DNA from: Protula sp. h YS-2021
Lineage: Eukaryota > Annelida > Polychaeta > Sabellida > Serpulidae
Direction: 5' to 3'
NCBI GenBank assembly: GCA_949752745.1
Contig: OX457025.1
Coordinates: 54,035,869-54,099,868 of the forward strand
Length of the DNA: 64,000 nucleotides
Position numbers and translations under genes: made by a program. This document shows, piece after piece, positions 25,132-37,805 of this stretch (its first letter is position 1; the number at the start of each line of letters is the position of its first letter). A model generated the notes under the pieces. It made no database searches. It was not told the DNA's origin and worked only from the letters and a program-made list of their open reading frames with translations.

Positions 25132-25409
25132 CTGTGCTCATACCTGCGCGGGTTTGAAAACAGGTGTGCTCAAACCCGTACGGGTTTCAACACACCTGTG
25201 CTCAAACCCGTACGGGTTTCAAAACACCTGAAAATACGGGTTTGAGCACGCGGGTGCTCAAACCCGTACGGGTTTGAGCACGCGCGTGCCCAAACCCGTA
25301 CGGGTTTGAGCACACTAGTGCTCAAACCCGTACGGGTTTGGGCACGCGCGTGCTCAAACCCGTACGGGTTTGAGCACCCGCGTGCTCAAACCCGTATTTT
25401 CCCACTACT
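25132..25409 (-). repeat. Right terminal inverted repeat of the Polinton (278 bp)
   Basis: Inverted copy of the left repeat with three additional 32-bp palindromic units in the outer part (four CAAACCCGTACGGGTTTG cores against one between the same landmarks). The inner portion is almost identical to the left copy. Confidence 0.93.
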
Positions 25410-25415
25410 GCCGTC
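25410..25415 (+). repeat. Right target-site duplication of the Polinton (GCCGTC)
   Basis: Exact repeat of 6686-6691, immediately after the terminal CCCACTACT. Confidence 0.93.
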
Positions 25416-25493
25416 GCACAGCTTCAATATATATATATTCACTGTGGCAACAATAAAAAGCCAGGGTTGAATAGCACCTGAGGTATCTAGTGC

Positions 25494-26160
25494 ACAAAAA
25501 GTGAATTGAAATGTGGTATAATGACCTATTGGTCATTGCGGCTCAATCTTAACGGCTACGGTGCTAAAAGCTTGGATATTTTGAGAACAACATAGATGTA
25601 CACCAAAGGTTTCATTTTTCTCTGAAATAAGTTCTTGATGTCAGAAAAGATATTTAGAACTTTTATTTTTTTCCTTCGAGAACTATTGTACAACGCAGAG
25701 AAACGGAGATTGGATACAAAAATAAAAGGAAAATGGGCAGAGAGCTGTAAACATGGTTTCTGGATGAAACTATTGCACCTTCTCTCTTTTCAAAGTGTCA
25801 AAGAAATTGACAGAAAAACAAAGACCCAGGAAGGGGATTTGTGACATCACTGTATTAAAAGTCTATAGACTAACAATGGATAAGTAGTGATTAAAGGACC
25901 GACGTGAAAAAATTTTAATACTACCTTCTGATAAACAGATCAATTCCATACTTGGCACATACCAAGACAATGCCTCAAACATCTAACGTGCTACCCAACT
26001 TTTGGAATTCAACTTACGGATTGTTCATGAACTTATCATGAATTGCAATAAAAAATTTTTTTTGGTGACTCGACATACTTCTTAACTCCAAAAAACTAGC
26101 TGAAGACCTTCAGGAGCAAGAAAATACACAATTCCTGCACAGTCCCAAAACGGCCTTACT
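25494..26160 (+). repeat. LINE family A leader unit (about 670 bp), copy 1
   Basis: Starts GTGAATTGAAATG(T/A)GGTATAATGACC and ends before ..ACTAAA(G/A)AAAATGCAAA. The same unit occurs at 37,805, 38,520, 45,700, 53,744 and in part at 44,020 and 54,470, always upstream of LINE family A coding remnants. No protein is seen in it. Confidence 0.75.
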
Positions 26161-26713
26161 AAAGAAAATGCAAATCACTGATACTGTCGGCTGCGCTGAA
26201 GTCGTGTGAGACCGTCCCTATGCCGACAGGTTTATTAATAAAGTGCATTGGTGAAGTTTTGCCTATGCTAACTCGGATAATAAACCTCTCAATATCTACA
26301 CATACGTTTCCTGATCCATACCAGCACGAAATCATTCGACCACTCTTGAAAAAGCCTGGTCTTGACACAATACCGAAACACTACAGGCCTCTCTCAAATT
26401 TGGCTTTCATGTCGAAAATATTGGAGGATGTAATTTGCAAGCAGCTAACAGATCACCTAATGACCCACAACCTTGAAGAGCCTTACAGTCTGCGTACAGA
26501 AAATTTCACAGTACCGAAACAGCTTCGACTGTTTAACAATCTCCTTGTTCAACTCGACCATCGTCAGGCTGTATACTTGACGTTTCTCGACTTATCGGCC
26601 GCCTCCGACACGGTCGACCATGACGTGTTTCTCAGTCGTTATCAGTACTCCTTTGGTGTACAATGAGGAGTAAACGCCTGGATGAAACCGTACCTCCGTG
26701 ATCGTAGTGCTAG
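26161..26713 (+). pseudogene. LINE family A reverse transcriptase fragment, copy 1, 5' part
   Basis: Encodes the fingers region of a CR1/L2-like reverse transcriptase: TGLLIKCIGEVLP, STHTFPDPYQH, IIRPLLKKPGLDT, HYRPLSNLAF, ILEDVICKQLTDHL, and FLDLSAASDTVDHD (first catalytic Asp region). No endonuclease domain is upstream, so it is 5'-truncated. Interrupted at 26713 by the LTR element; it continues at 36743 after the duplicated CTAG. Confidence 0.75.
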
Positions 26714-27758
26714 CATTGTGTTTAGTAATTTTAGTGATTTTATGAAGAATTTGCGTTCTCTTCTTGTGTAGATTTAAATTGGTAATCGGTCCATTTCATT
26801 AAATTGTCATGTTAATTCTAGCGTCATATTACAACTTTAATTTATTCTTCTATCTTTTCATATTTTTAAAAGGTTTAAAATATAAAAGAGTGTAAATTGG
26901 TATTACACATTCGGTCCCCTTTTTATCCGAACTTAATTATATGTGGCGTTAACACCACCGGGTAGTTAATAGGATGAGCGACCACTAAAGTAATTAAACT
27001 CTTAAGCTATGCGGAGGTCCTATTGTACCATTGCAATTAAGGTTAATTAAATATGCGTCAAAGTGACATTCGATCTCCGGCTTATTCAGGTACTTAGGTA
27101 ATTGTGCCAACATCTGGGGAGTGCCTAAATGCAATTAACCCGTAGTTCTCTAAGGTTAGCGCATAAAATGACATTTTGTGAGTAAACCGTGACACGCTTC
27201 TATTGGTCCGGAGTCGAGTGGTCATTCGCGCGTCAACTTTGGTGTCAGCCCCTTCCCCTATAAAAAATTCGTGTTTTACCCTAAAAAGTCAGTCTGAGTT
27301 GCACTCAACCACCAGTTAGGAACTACCAACAACTGTGACTTTTGCAATAAAAGGATTCTAAGGTTTCGACGAATCAGGAGTTAAAGGACTTCGCTTTCCA
27401 GTCCTAAACGGATAACTTATTATATTGATATCTATTCGGGTCGCCAGGTTAGTAACCAGTCACACGTAAAATGATCAGGTTTATAGCGTAACTATTTAAG
27501 GATTTTACTACGAAGTAGAGAAAGTTTGTTCAGTTATTGAATCGTGTAATAAATGCAAGAATGAAGAGTAAACGGGAATAAATAAATAAACGAATGACGT
27601 CTTGATTTAGATTAAATTAAAGTCTTTTACTTAGTCTGCGCCTCGAGCACCTTGTGTTGAGGGACGCTTACGGTGTTACTTCACGCGCTTGATCCGATTG
27701 CGCATGCGCATGAATAATTAGTCCCCGCGCTTTTATGTCCCCACACCCGGGCATAAAA
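26714..27758 (+). repeat. 5' LTR of the gypsy/env element
   Basis: CATTGTGTTTAGTAATTTT... to ...ACACCCGGGCATAAAA. Compared with the 3' LTR it keeps an extra 40 bp or so near 27300-27343; the shorter copy looks like a deletion between TTGCA repeats. Confidence 0.88.
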
Positions 27759-27869
27759 TATGGTGGAGATGCTATACGGCTCCCCGTGCCCTCACTAATG
27801 ATTCTTTGAGTGTTGCGATTCTAGGTTCTGCCAGCACCCAAAAATTACAATTATAACCTTAGGACTCGG

Positions 27870-28812
27870 TTGGGTCACGAAGAAAATAGTGCAAACAGTA
27901 ATCAGGCCAACGAAGGTCAGGTAAGTCAAGGTTCATACAATCAAGGAAGTATGGCGGTTCAGACAAGGGCGACTCAGGGTCCTAAGCTCGAACTATTTTT
28001 GGGTGATGAGCAGAAAGCCAAGGCATGGCTACAACGGTTATCTTCAGCCAAACTGATAAGGAAGATGGGGAGTATGCAGGGTTTTGTATGTCTTATTTTG
28101 ACGGCGCTGCCCAAACGTGGGTTTCGACGCTAGGAGACACCGAAAAAGCCTCCAAAGAAGCGTTCGTTGCCGCATATAAAGAAAGATTTATTACAGATAA
28201 CTATCACCAGGCATACCTAGAATACAAAACCCGCACACAACAAAATGGTGAGTCAAACGATGCTTTTATTGATAGTATGAAGGCCCTGTCGCTGCAGTTA
28301 AAGCTTGATGACGAAGAGTTCGTCAAACAGGTAGTCTATTCGTTTTGATCGCCTTTAAAAGAGAAAGTACGTGAGCATAGCCGCACCATAAAATCAACAA
28401 AGGATCTCCGAAACGAAGACCGCTTCTACCAAATGACCCTCGAAAGCAACACCACGGAGGTCAACAACGTGGACAAGCTAGAAGCGTAGTTCCCGCCGCC
28501 GTCTAACAGCATTGTACCCCCTCGGTGCTCGAACTACGCTCGCGAGACAAAACAACATTATTACCCGAGCCACCGCGCCACCGCGCCAGGCCATCGTGGT
28601 TTCAACGGTAGGGGCGGAGGCGGAACGCAGTCTCGACCACAAGGCCACCTAGCGAACCATCAAGACATCTGTCCACACTGCTTCTCGACAAGATGTGCTG
28701 GTAATGACGCATGTTGGGTAAGTACAGCTTTTTGTCGACAATGTGGCCACAAGGGTCACTTAAAACGGTCCTGTCGTACGCCAAGGAACGCGTATAAAAA
28801 GCCTAGTGCATA
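27870..28812 (+). pseudogene. gag: gag region of the gypsy/env element, frame-broken
   Basis: Capsid-like sequence in two frames (WLQRL near 28030, then YFDGAAQTWVSTL, FVAAYKERFI and NDAFIDSMKALSLQL), with an in-frame TGA at 28346. A CCHC zinc knuckle, CRQCGHKGHLKRSC (about 28735-28778), follows another Cys-rich motif (CPHCFSTRCAG). A TAG near 28810 separates it from pol. Gag would form particles and bind RNA; this copy is not intact. Confidence 0.75.
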
Positions 28813-29053
28813 GGGGTACGCGCCTGTCTCGAAAGGAGATGGGCAACCCAGGAAAGGGTATGCTGACAAAGTTAATGTACAGGGTAGGCAATATTTAGAT
28901 AACTCTAAAAATCGTAGGAGTTCACGGAAACCAAAGAATAAAACCACTCAGCCTGTAAATAAGAAACAAACTTCAAGTAAAGATAATTCAAAACGTGAGA
29001 CAGAGCAATCTTCATCACAGCCAATTATAGTTCAGGAGGTTTGTTCCGAACAT

Positions 29054-32000
29054 GTGCCAGATTCTGAAATTATAAACGGTTGCATCACAGTAAAACTGTT
29101 AACGCATAAGGTCAAGACGCTAATAGACTCCGGCGCAGCTGTGTCCTGCCTATCCGTTCAAGTTTACAGAAATGTCTTCCATAAGGAACCAAAGGAACCG
29201 GCGCAGCTAACTAAAATACAAGGAGTAGGTGGCAATGTCATTGATGTTTTAGGCATTGAAGACCTTAGCTTTAAATTGGATGGTACTTGTTTCACGCAAA
29301 AATTCTATATTTTGTCTCGCATGACCAACAACATGATTTTAGGGCGAGATTTTATGGTAAATTATGCGGTCCAGTTGGATTTTCGCGACTTGAAAATGAA
29401 GTGTAATCCTGAGTGGAGAGATGGCCTTGACCGCAAGCCGACTGCAGCACCTAACAAATCTACATTTTTCGCCAGAACTCTTCAGGAAACGCTTGTTCCT
29501 GCGTCCGGAGAAACAATGATTGCGGTAAAAGTCGTACAAGCTAGCGACGTCACAGGTACACTATCTCCTACTAAAATGTTACGGTCAAAGCTACGTCTTG
29601 ACGGAGCAAATTGCTTGGTGTCGATTAAGGGAAAGAAAACGTACTACCGGCTTATCAATGTCTCGGAGGTAGATACGCACATACCTAAAGGCTTTCCGGT
29701 CGCAGTGCTAGAAACCCTAACCGAAGAGCACTCCGTACAGTCTCTCGTAATGCTCGACGTTGCAGAGGTTAACAACGTTGTCCAAAGCGATGGCGGCTGT
29801 CAGTCAAACGAGGTTTTTATTATGGTCGCCGATGAGCTTGGGTTTGGGGAACAAGTTAGAAATTCTAATTTGACACCCGAACAGCAGCAACAACTGCTAA
29901 CTTTGCTGGGTAAAAACAGAGATGTGTTCGCCGCTAATGCATCCGAACTTGGGGAATGTAAGGGGTTCAGTTACAGCATCAACACCGAAGGAGCAACTCC
30001 GGTTCAGAGGCCCGCCTACAAGAAGACTCCTGCCATGAGGAGCGAGATCGATAAGCTAGTCGACCAAATGATCGCTGATGACATTTGTGAAGAATCCCAC
30101 TCCCCTTGGGCAGCTCCAGTCGTCCTCGTTAAGAAACGGAATGGCTCGTACAGGTTCGTTGTTGACTATCGTGGGCTAAACAAGGTACTGACTCCTGCTA
30201 CTCAAGTTCTACCCGATTTGGAGGTAATCCTTGATCAAATTGCAGATAAGAAAGCAACATTCTTTAGTTCGCTAGACATGAAAAACGGTTTTTGGCAAAT
30301 TCCTCTAGACCCTAAAACTAAGCATAAACCTGCCTTTAGAACTCATCGGGGCTTGTATCAAATGAAGCGACTCCCCTTTGGCATATCTACGGCACCTGGA
30401 GTTTTCCAGTCTATTCTGCAAAAAATATTTTGGCAAACATGCCTTCGAGATACTGCTAATTTACATTGACGATATTTTGGTGTTCAGTCCCCCCTTTTCG
30501 GAGCATTTGCAGCACCTTAGTATAGCGTTCTCAGTTTTACGACATCATAATTTAAAACTTAACATTGAAAAGTGTGTCTTCGCAACAAGGTCAATCGAAT
30601 ACCTAGGGCATATTCTTTCGGCCGACGGTGTCAGAACTTCTGAGAAAAACACGGCTCCAATTAAATCCTATCAAGCCCCAAAGACAGTAAAGGAAGTTCA
30701 AAGATTCTTAGACATGTGTAATTACTACAGAAAATTCATTAAAAATTATGCTCATATTTCTTCCCCAATTTCCAACTTGATTAAAAAGGACGTACAATTT
30801 ATTTGGTCTGAAAAATGTGAAGCTGCATTCCAGGAACTTAAGAAACGTTTAACGAGCGCGCCCATCTTGGTCCTGCCAGACATGAATAAACCCTTTATTC
30901 TGTACACAGACGCATCGGATGTAGCTATGAGCTACATCTTGGGCCAAAAAGATGACAAGAACAGGGAAAGAGTTGTCTGCTATGGTGGCCGAGCTATTCG
31001 TAAACACGAAATTTCCTGGAGAGCCTATGACAAAGAAGCCTTGGCAGTAATAGAAGGTGTCCGCTACTATCAAAAATTTCTTCTGAGTCGTAAGTTTCAG
31101 ATTTCTACAGATAACTTGGCAGTGCGGTACATTTTGGACCCAAAAAACACCAAAGGCCGACTCGGAAGATGGGCTGCTCAACTGAACGAATTCGATTACG
31201 AGACTTGCCACACGAAAGGAAGACACAACACCGTTGCAGACGCGATTTCCAGGGTACCCTATCCAGAAACACCCCTTCCGGAAGAAGACTATGGCAGGCC
31301 AATAATCGCTAAAGGTAGTGTCGCTCCAAAACGCAGTTGGAAAATACATTTCCTCGATTACGGTAATTCTCAACAAGATAAGCACTTGTACAGTGTAAAT
31401 AGTGCAGAGCTTTATGACGACTTCTCCGCAGGTGTTATGGCGAACAATCCCAAATCACTTCCTCAGCTTCAACGGGAAGACACCACCTGGTGTGGCCCTA
31501 TGATAACATACTTAACGATAAACACCTTGCCTGATGATAACTCTCTTGCCTTGTTAATTTCGAAAACAAGCTACCAATACAGTCTCGATGAAAATGGCAT
31601 TTTGATCAGATACAGGGAACCAAGGTCCAAGCTGCCAAAGTTTAACAAGCTTCCAGGTAGCACAAGTCACATAGTGGTTCCTCCACTACTTCGCCAGGAC
31701 ATCATGCAGGCGTACCATGACAAGCTGGGGCACCAAGGAGAGCATCGGACTTGCGACGCCATTCTCCTGAAATACCACTGGGCGACCTTGAGCAAAGATG
31801 TTTCTCAGTATGTCCAGTCCTGCCAGAAATGCCAGCAAGCCAAACGGACCTTCCATGGCCGACCGACACCGCTTCGGCCCCTCCCCCGTCTAACACCTTC
31901 AGCAGATGGCACATGGATATCATTGGCAAAATAACTCCCGCGGATGGCTGCACTTACATCTTGCTCATCGTGGACTCCTTCTCGAAATGGTGTGAAGTAT

Positions 32001-32726
32001 TCCCACTGAAGGATAAAAAAGCCGATACCAATTGCTGAAGTTCTTTACCGAGAAGTCATCTGCCGATACGGTGCTCCCGAAGTTTTGGTGTCAGACAGAG
32101 GTCAGAACTTTATGTCTTCCTTAATTAAAGAACTTTGCAAATTTTTCCACATTGAGCGCAGATACACATCTTCTTACCACCCGCAGTCAAACGCCAGTTG
32201 TGAACGCATGAATAGTACCATTGAGCAATCCTTACGGACATTGGTCAATGACAAGCACTCCGACTGGCCGAAGCATCTGTCGACGGTTATGATGGCTTAC
32301 CGTGTAACGCCTGCGTCAAACTCAACCCATTTCTCTCCCTACTTTATTCTGTTCTGGCGTGAATGCAGGCTACCTATGGACGTTAACTTACAACCAGTCC
32401 AACCACGGTCCAAAACGCTACAGCAGTTTGTGCAAGACAAAATTGAGCAGAGGCAACGGTACGAGGATATCACCCGTAAGAACATTGCCAAGCATAACAA
32501 AGACGCTAAATCCTATTATGATAGGAAAGCGCAAGAATCTACGTTTGTGCCTGGTGATAAAGTCTTGTTGTACTGTTCCAAAACTACTCCAGGTCTGTCC
32601 ATCAAACTGCAACTCAAGTGGCGTGGACCCTACTACATCTGTGACAGAGGTTTCAAGAACTCCTTCAAACTGCGGTCATTGCGGATAACAAGCCTCATAA
32701 GGCGCGCGTTTCCACAGAGAGACTAA
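29054..32726 (+). pseudogene. pol: pol region (PR-RT-RNaseH-IN) of the gypsy/env element, frame-broken
   Basis: Aspartic protease TLIDSGAAVSCLS (about 29120). Reverse transcriptase with FVVDYRGLNKVL, FSSLDMKNGFWQIPL and YIDDILVFS (about 30465). RNase H with LYTDASDVAMSYIL and FQISTDNLAVRYIL. Integrase with HDKLGHQGEHRTCD and CQKCQQAKR zinc domain, WHMDIIGKI and VSDRGQNF, then a GPY-like C-terminus (LQLKWRGPYYI). Frame changes occur near 30430, 31900 and 32030, so a full polyprotein cannot be made from this copy as read. Confidence 0.88.
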
Positions 32727-33080
32727 AGCCCTACATACCCCGATCAGAAGCACCGGACCAACCCCCTTCCCGTCTCGCGAACAAACAAGTCAACTACGAT
32801 CCGGAACTCGTGGATGACCAGCCAGTTACGACGGCCCAACAGACGGCGGTCAACCGGCCAGCAACGACAAGTATCAATGCAGGCAGTATTATTAAAGTCG
32901 TGGCCGACCCTGCTAGGACAGGTAGCAAAGTAAAAGTAAAGGTTAAAGGTAAGATCGCTCCAATTTGGGTACCGAAGCACACTGTACCGTTAGGACAAAT
33001 CCAGAGATATTATATCCAGCGTGATATCAAGCTACAGAAGAAGTATAGAGCAAGATTACATAAAAAGATTTAACTCGTCA
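32727..33080 (+). other. pol-env junction of the gypsy/env element
   Basis: Continues as a basic, Lys/Val-rich reading frame (32810-33073; KVKVKVKGK, then IQRYYIQRDIKLQKKYR). Probably the integrase C-terminal tail in a shifted frame. Confidence 0.4.
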
Positions 33081-33318
33081 AAGGTTTCTAGGAAGGCTTA
33101 GTCAATTTATTACTTATGCGGTCAGCATATTGCTGAAACGTCTATTAGCGCTAATTCTTTATGTTTGCTGGCGAAAATCAAATCGATTTTCTTATTACTT
33201 GAATCCGCAGGTCAAGTGAAGATGTGAGCAGTGCAGCAGACCTTCGTATTTCTAATGAATAACATTTGTTCTAGTTTTAGATGAGGTAGAGCGAAGACAC
33301 CCGGGCAACACGTAAATT

Positions 33319-35507
33319 TTGATCCCTAAATTTCAAAAACAAATGGTACCACATTTCGTGCATTCGGAACAAAATCGCCATTCTTTCAACTCCTTCCTAT
33401 TCTTAGCTTTTGCTATTATTTTTGTAGAAATGTCTGCGAGGATGTTGCAATTGCTCCTGTGTCTGTTCTGGTGTGGGATGGCGTGGTCAAGACTAGAGAC
33501 GCGGATCAGCTACGGCGTGGTTTTCCAACACGTGGGTCAATTCGACAACGCGGAATCGACCTGGCGTCATACCTTCCACCTGCCGCTCCCGCAACCAAAG
33601 GACTTCTTGCAGCTGTACAACGGTTCTACAAATTCTCATACTCATGAATGACTCTGCAAATGCTATACGAGATATTCTGAGTACGATTAAAAGGCTAATT
33701 CCAGAGCACAAGATCACCAAACCTTCATGCGTCCACCGGTCTCTCCTACCCCTCGTAGGGGATTGGTCAAAAGCTTTGTTTGGAACGGCATCTTCAAAAG
33801 ATGTCGAGCAGCTGAAGGCGCACATCAACGCAATGCGTCGACAGCAAGATAAAATCATACATGATTTTCAAGCCCATCATGACGAACTCTCCTCGTTCGC
33901 AACCGCTGTGGATAACCGCTTTGCCAATGTGAACACTTTAATTAACGATGACCACAACGCTCTTGCAGCCTTGCAAAAAGCCTATGCAACAACCACCTCA
34001 GAACTCTACCAAACCATGAGCTACCTCTCCAAATTGCTCGTCAGATCGTCGGTTGTTCGACACTCATTATATGTCATTGTACGATTTCCAGTGTCAGTGG
34101 CCTCCTCTCACTTCGAAGTTTTTGAGGTTCGCTCCTTTCCCGTTCCCATTAATCACTCTGTAACGCACGCTACAACAGTTAGTAACTTACCACCCTATTA
34201 CGCAACTGATTTCTCCCGCTCCTTTATTGAACTATCCGATTCAGATTTCAATCGATGCAAGGGCAACATCAAGAAGCATTGTCCATTTCTGCTGGCTAGC
34301 AGAGACGCTACAGAGCCCTCTTGTGCAAGCGCCCTATACAACGAAGATACCGTTTCTGTTAAGGCTCTTTGCCAGTTTCATTTTCAACCATTTAGTTTAG
34401 CGACAAATATGTTTGAATTAGAGCAGGGATCGGTACTGAATTCCAACATTACAGCTATAACTAGTAGCTGCACAGCTTCCCCACAACAAGTACTTAAAGG
34501 TTGTAGGTTATGTGTCTTGAACATCCCATGCGGATGTGCCGTAAAGGCTGGTCCTTTTGTACTCCCAGCCCGTCGAAGTCAGTGTCACTCGAAACCGTCC
34601 CTTACAGTACACCACCCAGTCAATTTGAATTTTCTCCAACACATGTTCGATAAAGACCAAGTTAGCACAATTACAGCCCAGACCTTGCTAGATAAACCTT
34701 GGAATTTTTCTTTTCCAGATTTTCAGTTTTATGTCCATGAATTTGCCGATAGAATTAGTAAAGGTAAGAAGATTAGTTTAGATCTCAAACATGTCACTGA
34801 TCGCATTAAGGAACATAAGGTCATATATACGTCACACACCGATCCCGTCTACAGTAGAGAGTGGCCTATCACTCTCTCATGGTCATCGTTACAGGGAATC
34901 ATGATCTTACCCTCATGTATCTTTAGTTTCCTCTCAACGCTTATGGTTGTTATCATTTTATTGCTTAAAGGCCCAAAAATCGGTTGTCGCCTTGTTAGCT
35001 ACGACACAACCAACGGACGCCAACCTACACCTTTCCTTTACCCAACCTCCACTTATTTATCGTCAACCTTCAGCTTCTCCAAACACTCCGGTCGATGCTG
35101 CTATTTCTGCGTTTGACACTGAGGAATGTGTCTTGTTCGCTCTGGTTGCAGTTATATTCGTTGTTCTTACATATCAGTGTATTATGAAATGTTTCAAACC
35201 CCACGCTGCTCTAGTGATTATTTTGTCTAAGCCAGATACTTGTCTCCATTTCACCGTCCACCAATGGTCTGCATGTCCCAAGTCTTTAAACGCGTGGACT
35301 CCAGTATCCATTGCCAACATAGACGTAAAAGGCTCGCTTTTCAGACCGGTACTTTGTGTGGAATGGGACAGTGAGTTCGAAGTCTTTCGCTCGTTCGCCC
35401 CAGTGCCGATTGCACCCTGGAAGGGCATTCGCCCTAGAGGTATTATCTCAGATCCGGATTTTCAGGCCTGTGTAACATTAAAACTCGGAGCTGAGACTCC
35501 CATCTAA
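33319..35507 (+). pseudogene. env: env-like region, insect-errantivirus / F-protein type, frame-broken
   Basis: The first frame (33319-33651) has a hydrophobic, signal-like segment (FLFLAFAIIFVEM). The second (33644-35116) has LLPLVGDWSKALFGTAS, the motif that follows the cleavage site in errantivirus Env and baculovirus F-like proteins, then a long helical region, many Cys residues and a C-terminal membrane span near 34895-34965 (LSTLMVVIILLL). A third frame (34947-35507) has another hydrophobic stretch. Breaks near 33650 and 35000 make this copy non-functional as read. Envelope identity is by motif and position. Confidence 0.65.
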
Positions 35508-35739
35508 TTCGCTCGTACATCAGTCTCTCAACCCAACCCTGTATCCTGAACTTCATTAACTTCGCAGCATACTTCTAAATAACGCAGACATCCATTTTGT
35601 ACGTGTATCTAGTTGGTTGTCATGGCATCACAAAGTTTTTCTTAGATTATTGTATTGCTATGTGTGATTAAAATTACCCGGCGAACCACATAAAACTTGA
35701 TAATAATGTACCGGAGGTACATTTTTGTCAGTCGGGAGT

Positions 35740-36742
35740 ATATTGTGTTTAGTAATTTTAGTGATTGTATGAAGAATTTGCGTTCTCTTCTTGTGTAGAT
35801 TTAAATTGGTAATCGGTCCATTTCATTAAATTGTCATGCCAATTCTAGCGTCATTTTACAACTTTAATTTATTCCTCTATCTTTTCATATTTTTAAAAGG
35901 TTTAAAATATAAAAGAGTGTAACTTGGTATTACACATTCGGTCCCCTTTTTATCCGAACTTAATTATATGTGGCGTTAACACCACCGGGTAGTTAATAGG
36001 ATGAGCGACCACTAAAGTAATTAAACTCTTAAGCTATGCTGAGGTCCTATTGTACCATTGCAATTAAGGTTAATTAAATATGCGTCAAAGTGACATTCGA
36101 TCTCCGGCTTATTCAGGTACTTAGGTAATTGTGCCAACATCTGGGGAGTGCCTAAATGCAATTAACCCGTAGTTCTCTAAGGTTAGCGCATAAAATGACA
36201 TTTTGTGAGTAACCAGTGACACGCTTCTATTGGTCCGGAGTCGAGTGGTCATTCGCGCGTCAACTTTGGTGTCAGCCCCTTCCCCTATAAAAAATTCGTG
36301 TTTTACCCTAAAAAGTCAGTCTGAGTTGCAATAAAAGGATTCTAAGGTTTCGACGAATCAGGAGTTAAAGGACTTCAGTTTCCAGTCCTAAACAGATAAC
36401 TTATTATATTGATATCTATTCGGGTCGCCAGGTTAGTAACCAGTTACACGTAAAATGATCAGGTTTATAGCGTAACTATTTAAGGATTTTATTACGGTGT
36501 GGAGAAAGTTTGTTCAGTTATTGAATCGTGTAATAAATGCAAGAATGGAGAGTAAACGGGAATAAATAAATAAACGAATGGCGTCTTGATTTAGATTAAA
36601 TTAAAGTCTTTTACTTAGTCTGCGCCTCGAGCACCTTGTGTTGAGTGACGCTTACGGTGTTACGTCACGCGCTTGATCCGATTGCGCATGCGCATGAATA
36701 ATTAGTCCCCGCGCTTTTATGTCCCCACACCCGGGCATAAAA
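35740..36742 (+). repeat. 3' LTR of the gypsy/env element
   Basis: Matches the 5' LTR with few substitutions and lacks about 40 bp. Ends GGGCATAAAA, then the duplicated CTAG. Confidence 0.88.
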
Positions 36743-37774
36743 CTAGTGGTAAAGTGGGTGATATTTTGTCGGATAGTATTAAGTTGGACTCTGCTCTACC
36801 ACATGGATCTAAAATAGGCCCTCATGGTTATTCACAATACACAACACCGCTGGATACTCTCGTCAGATCTCGTGAGCTCGACTATCATTTTTGCTCGACT
36901 TAGCGGTTTGACGCAGTTAGCTGACACTGTCAATGAGGTTGAATGCTGGATGACAGCAAACAAACTCAAACTGAACAAAGAGAAAACGGAGTTTATGATT
37001 ATTTCAAGTGCACATAATGAAAAATTCATTCAAGTGAATTCTATTTGTTTTTATAACCTAACGAAGTTGTGCTCAGGTCGGATACTGCATGTGCGTTAGA
37101 AGTTCACGTTGATTCTGTGCTAAATATAGATAAACACAAAAGCTCGGTTGCTCAGAAGTGTTACTACTTCCTGAAATGGATTCGAGATGTCAGGAATAGA
37201 ATTACTGAGATGTTGGTGCTTTCTCTTGTCGTCATCGTATTGACTATTGCAACAGTATTTTAGTGAACCTTCCCAAAAAGCAAATAGATCGTCTTCAAAG
37301 ATAATGAACAGGTCACCACGTGTGATCAAGTCTTTAATCCATGAATCAGTAATCCAGAAGCTGTATTCTTTGCATTGGTTGCCAGTTCAAGAGTGGAAAC
37401 AGCTCAAGATATCCCTCATCACATATAGAGCATTGAATAATAAGCCACCGTCATGTGTGAAGGATATGCTTACGCTATTCGCCAAGTGCCGTGCACTAAG
37501 AACGGAATCCCAGCACTTACTAGTGGAAAAACGAACAAACAATCGCTGCGGTGATAGAGCTTTTCAGAATGTAGCTCCAACGATTTTGAATAAATTAACA
37601 TTGCAAGTAAGAACCGAAAGTAACATTTTAGCATTTGAAAACATGCTAAAAACACATCTTTTTAAGTTAGCATATAAATGTTGAAAGTTTTATATTATAT
37701 GTTTTATATTATATTTTTAGAATAATATTATTGCGTTTAGGGTGTATACCAATATAAGCGCGGTATAAATCTGC

Positions 37775-37804
<30 letters not shown>
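36743..37804 (+). pseudogene. LINE family A copy 1, 3' part
   Basis: Continues the interrupted LINE: WMTANKLKLNKEKTEFMIIS, then SLHWLPVQEW and ITYRALNNKPPSCVKDML typical of CR1/L2-type RT C-termini. The YADD region is degraded (near 36880), and several frameshifts occur. Ends in an (ATA)n tail at 37777-37804. Confidence 0.75.

Positions 37805-37805
<1 letters not shown>

Larger units (their letters stand above)
6692..25409. mobile_element. Complete Polinton/Maverick (adintovirus-like) element
   Basis: An 18,718-bp element with termini AG...CT, inverted repeats and a 6-bp target duplication. It has the full Polinton gene set: protein-primed family B DNA polymerase, retroviral-type integrase with a chromodomain, adenain-like protease, FtsK/HerA-type packaging ATPase, double-jelly-roll major capsid, penton-like minor capsid and pX-like core protein. 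Accessory genes fill the left end and the interval 22.9-25.0 kb. Most frames are open. The visible breaks are one base in integrase and a frame change at the polymerase N-terminus. Intact ends and frames argue for a recent insertion. Replication would be protein-primed from the termini, and insertion would be by the integrase. Confidence 0.95.
26714..36742 (+). mobile_element. Ty3/gypsy LTR retrotransposon with env-like region (10.0 kb)
   Basis: Two LTRs of about 1.0 kb flank gag, pol and an env-like region. The target is LINE family A sequence, and CTAG is duplicated (26710-26713 and 36743-36746). The LTRs are closely similar, so the insertion is young, but several frame breaks are present. 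Order gag-PR-RT-RNaseH-IN-env is standard for env-carrying Metaviridae. Confidence 0.9.
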
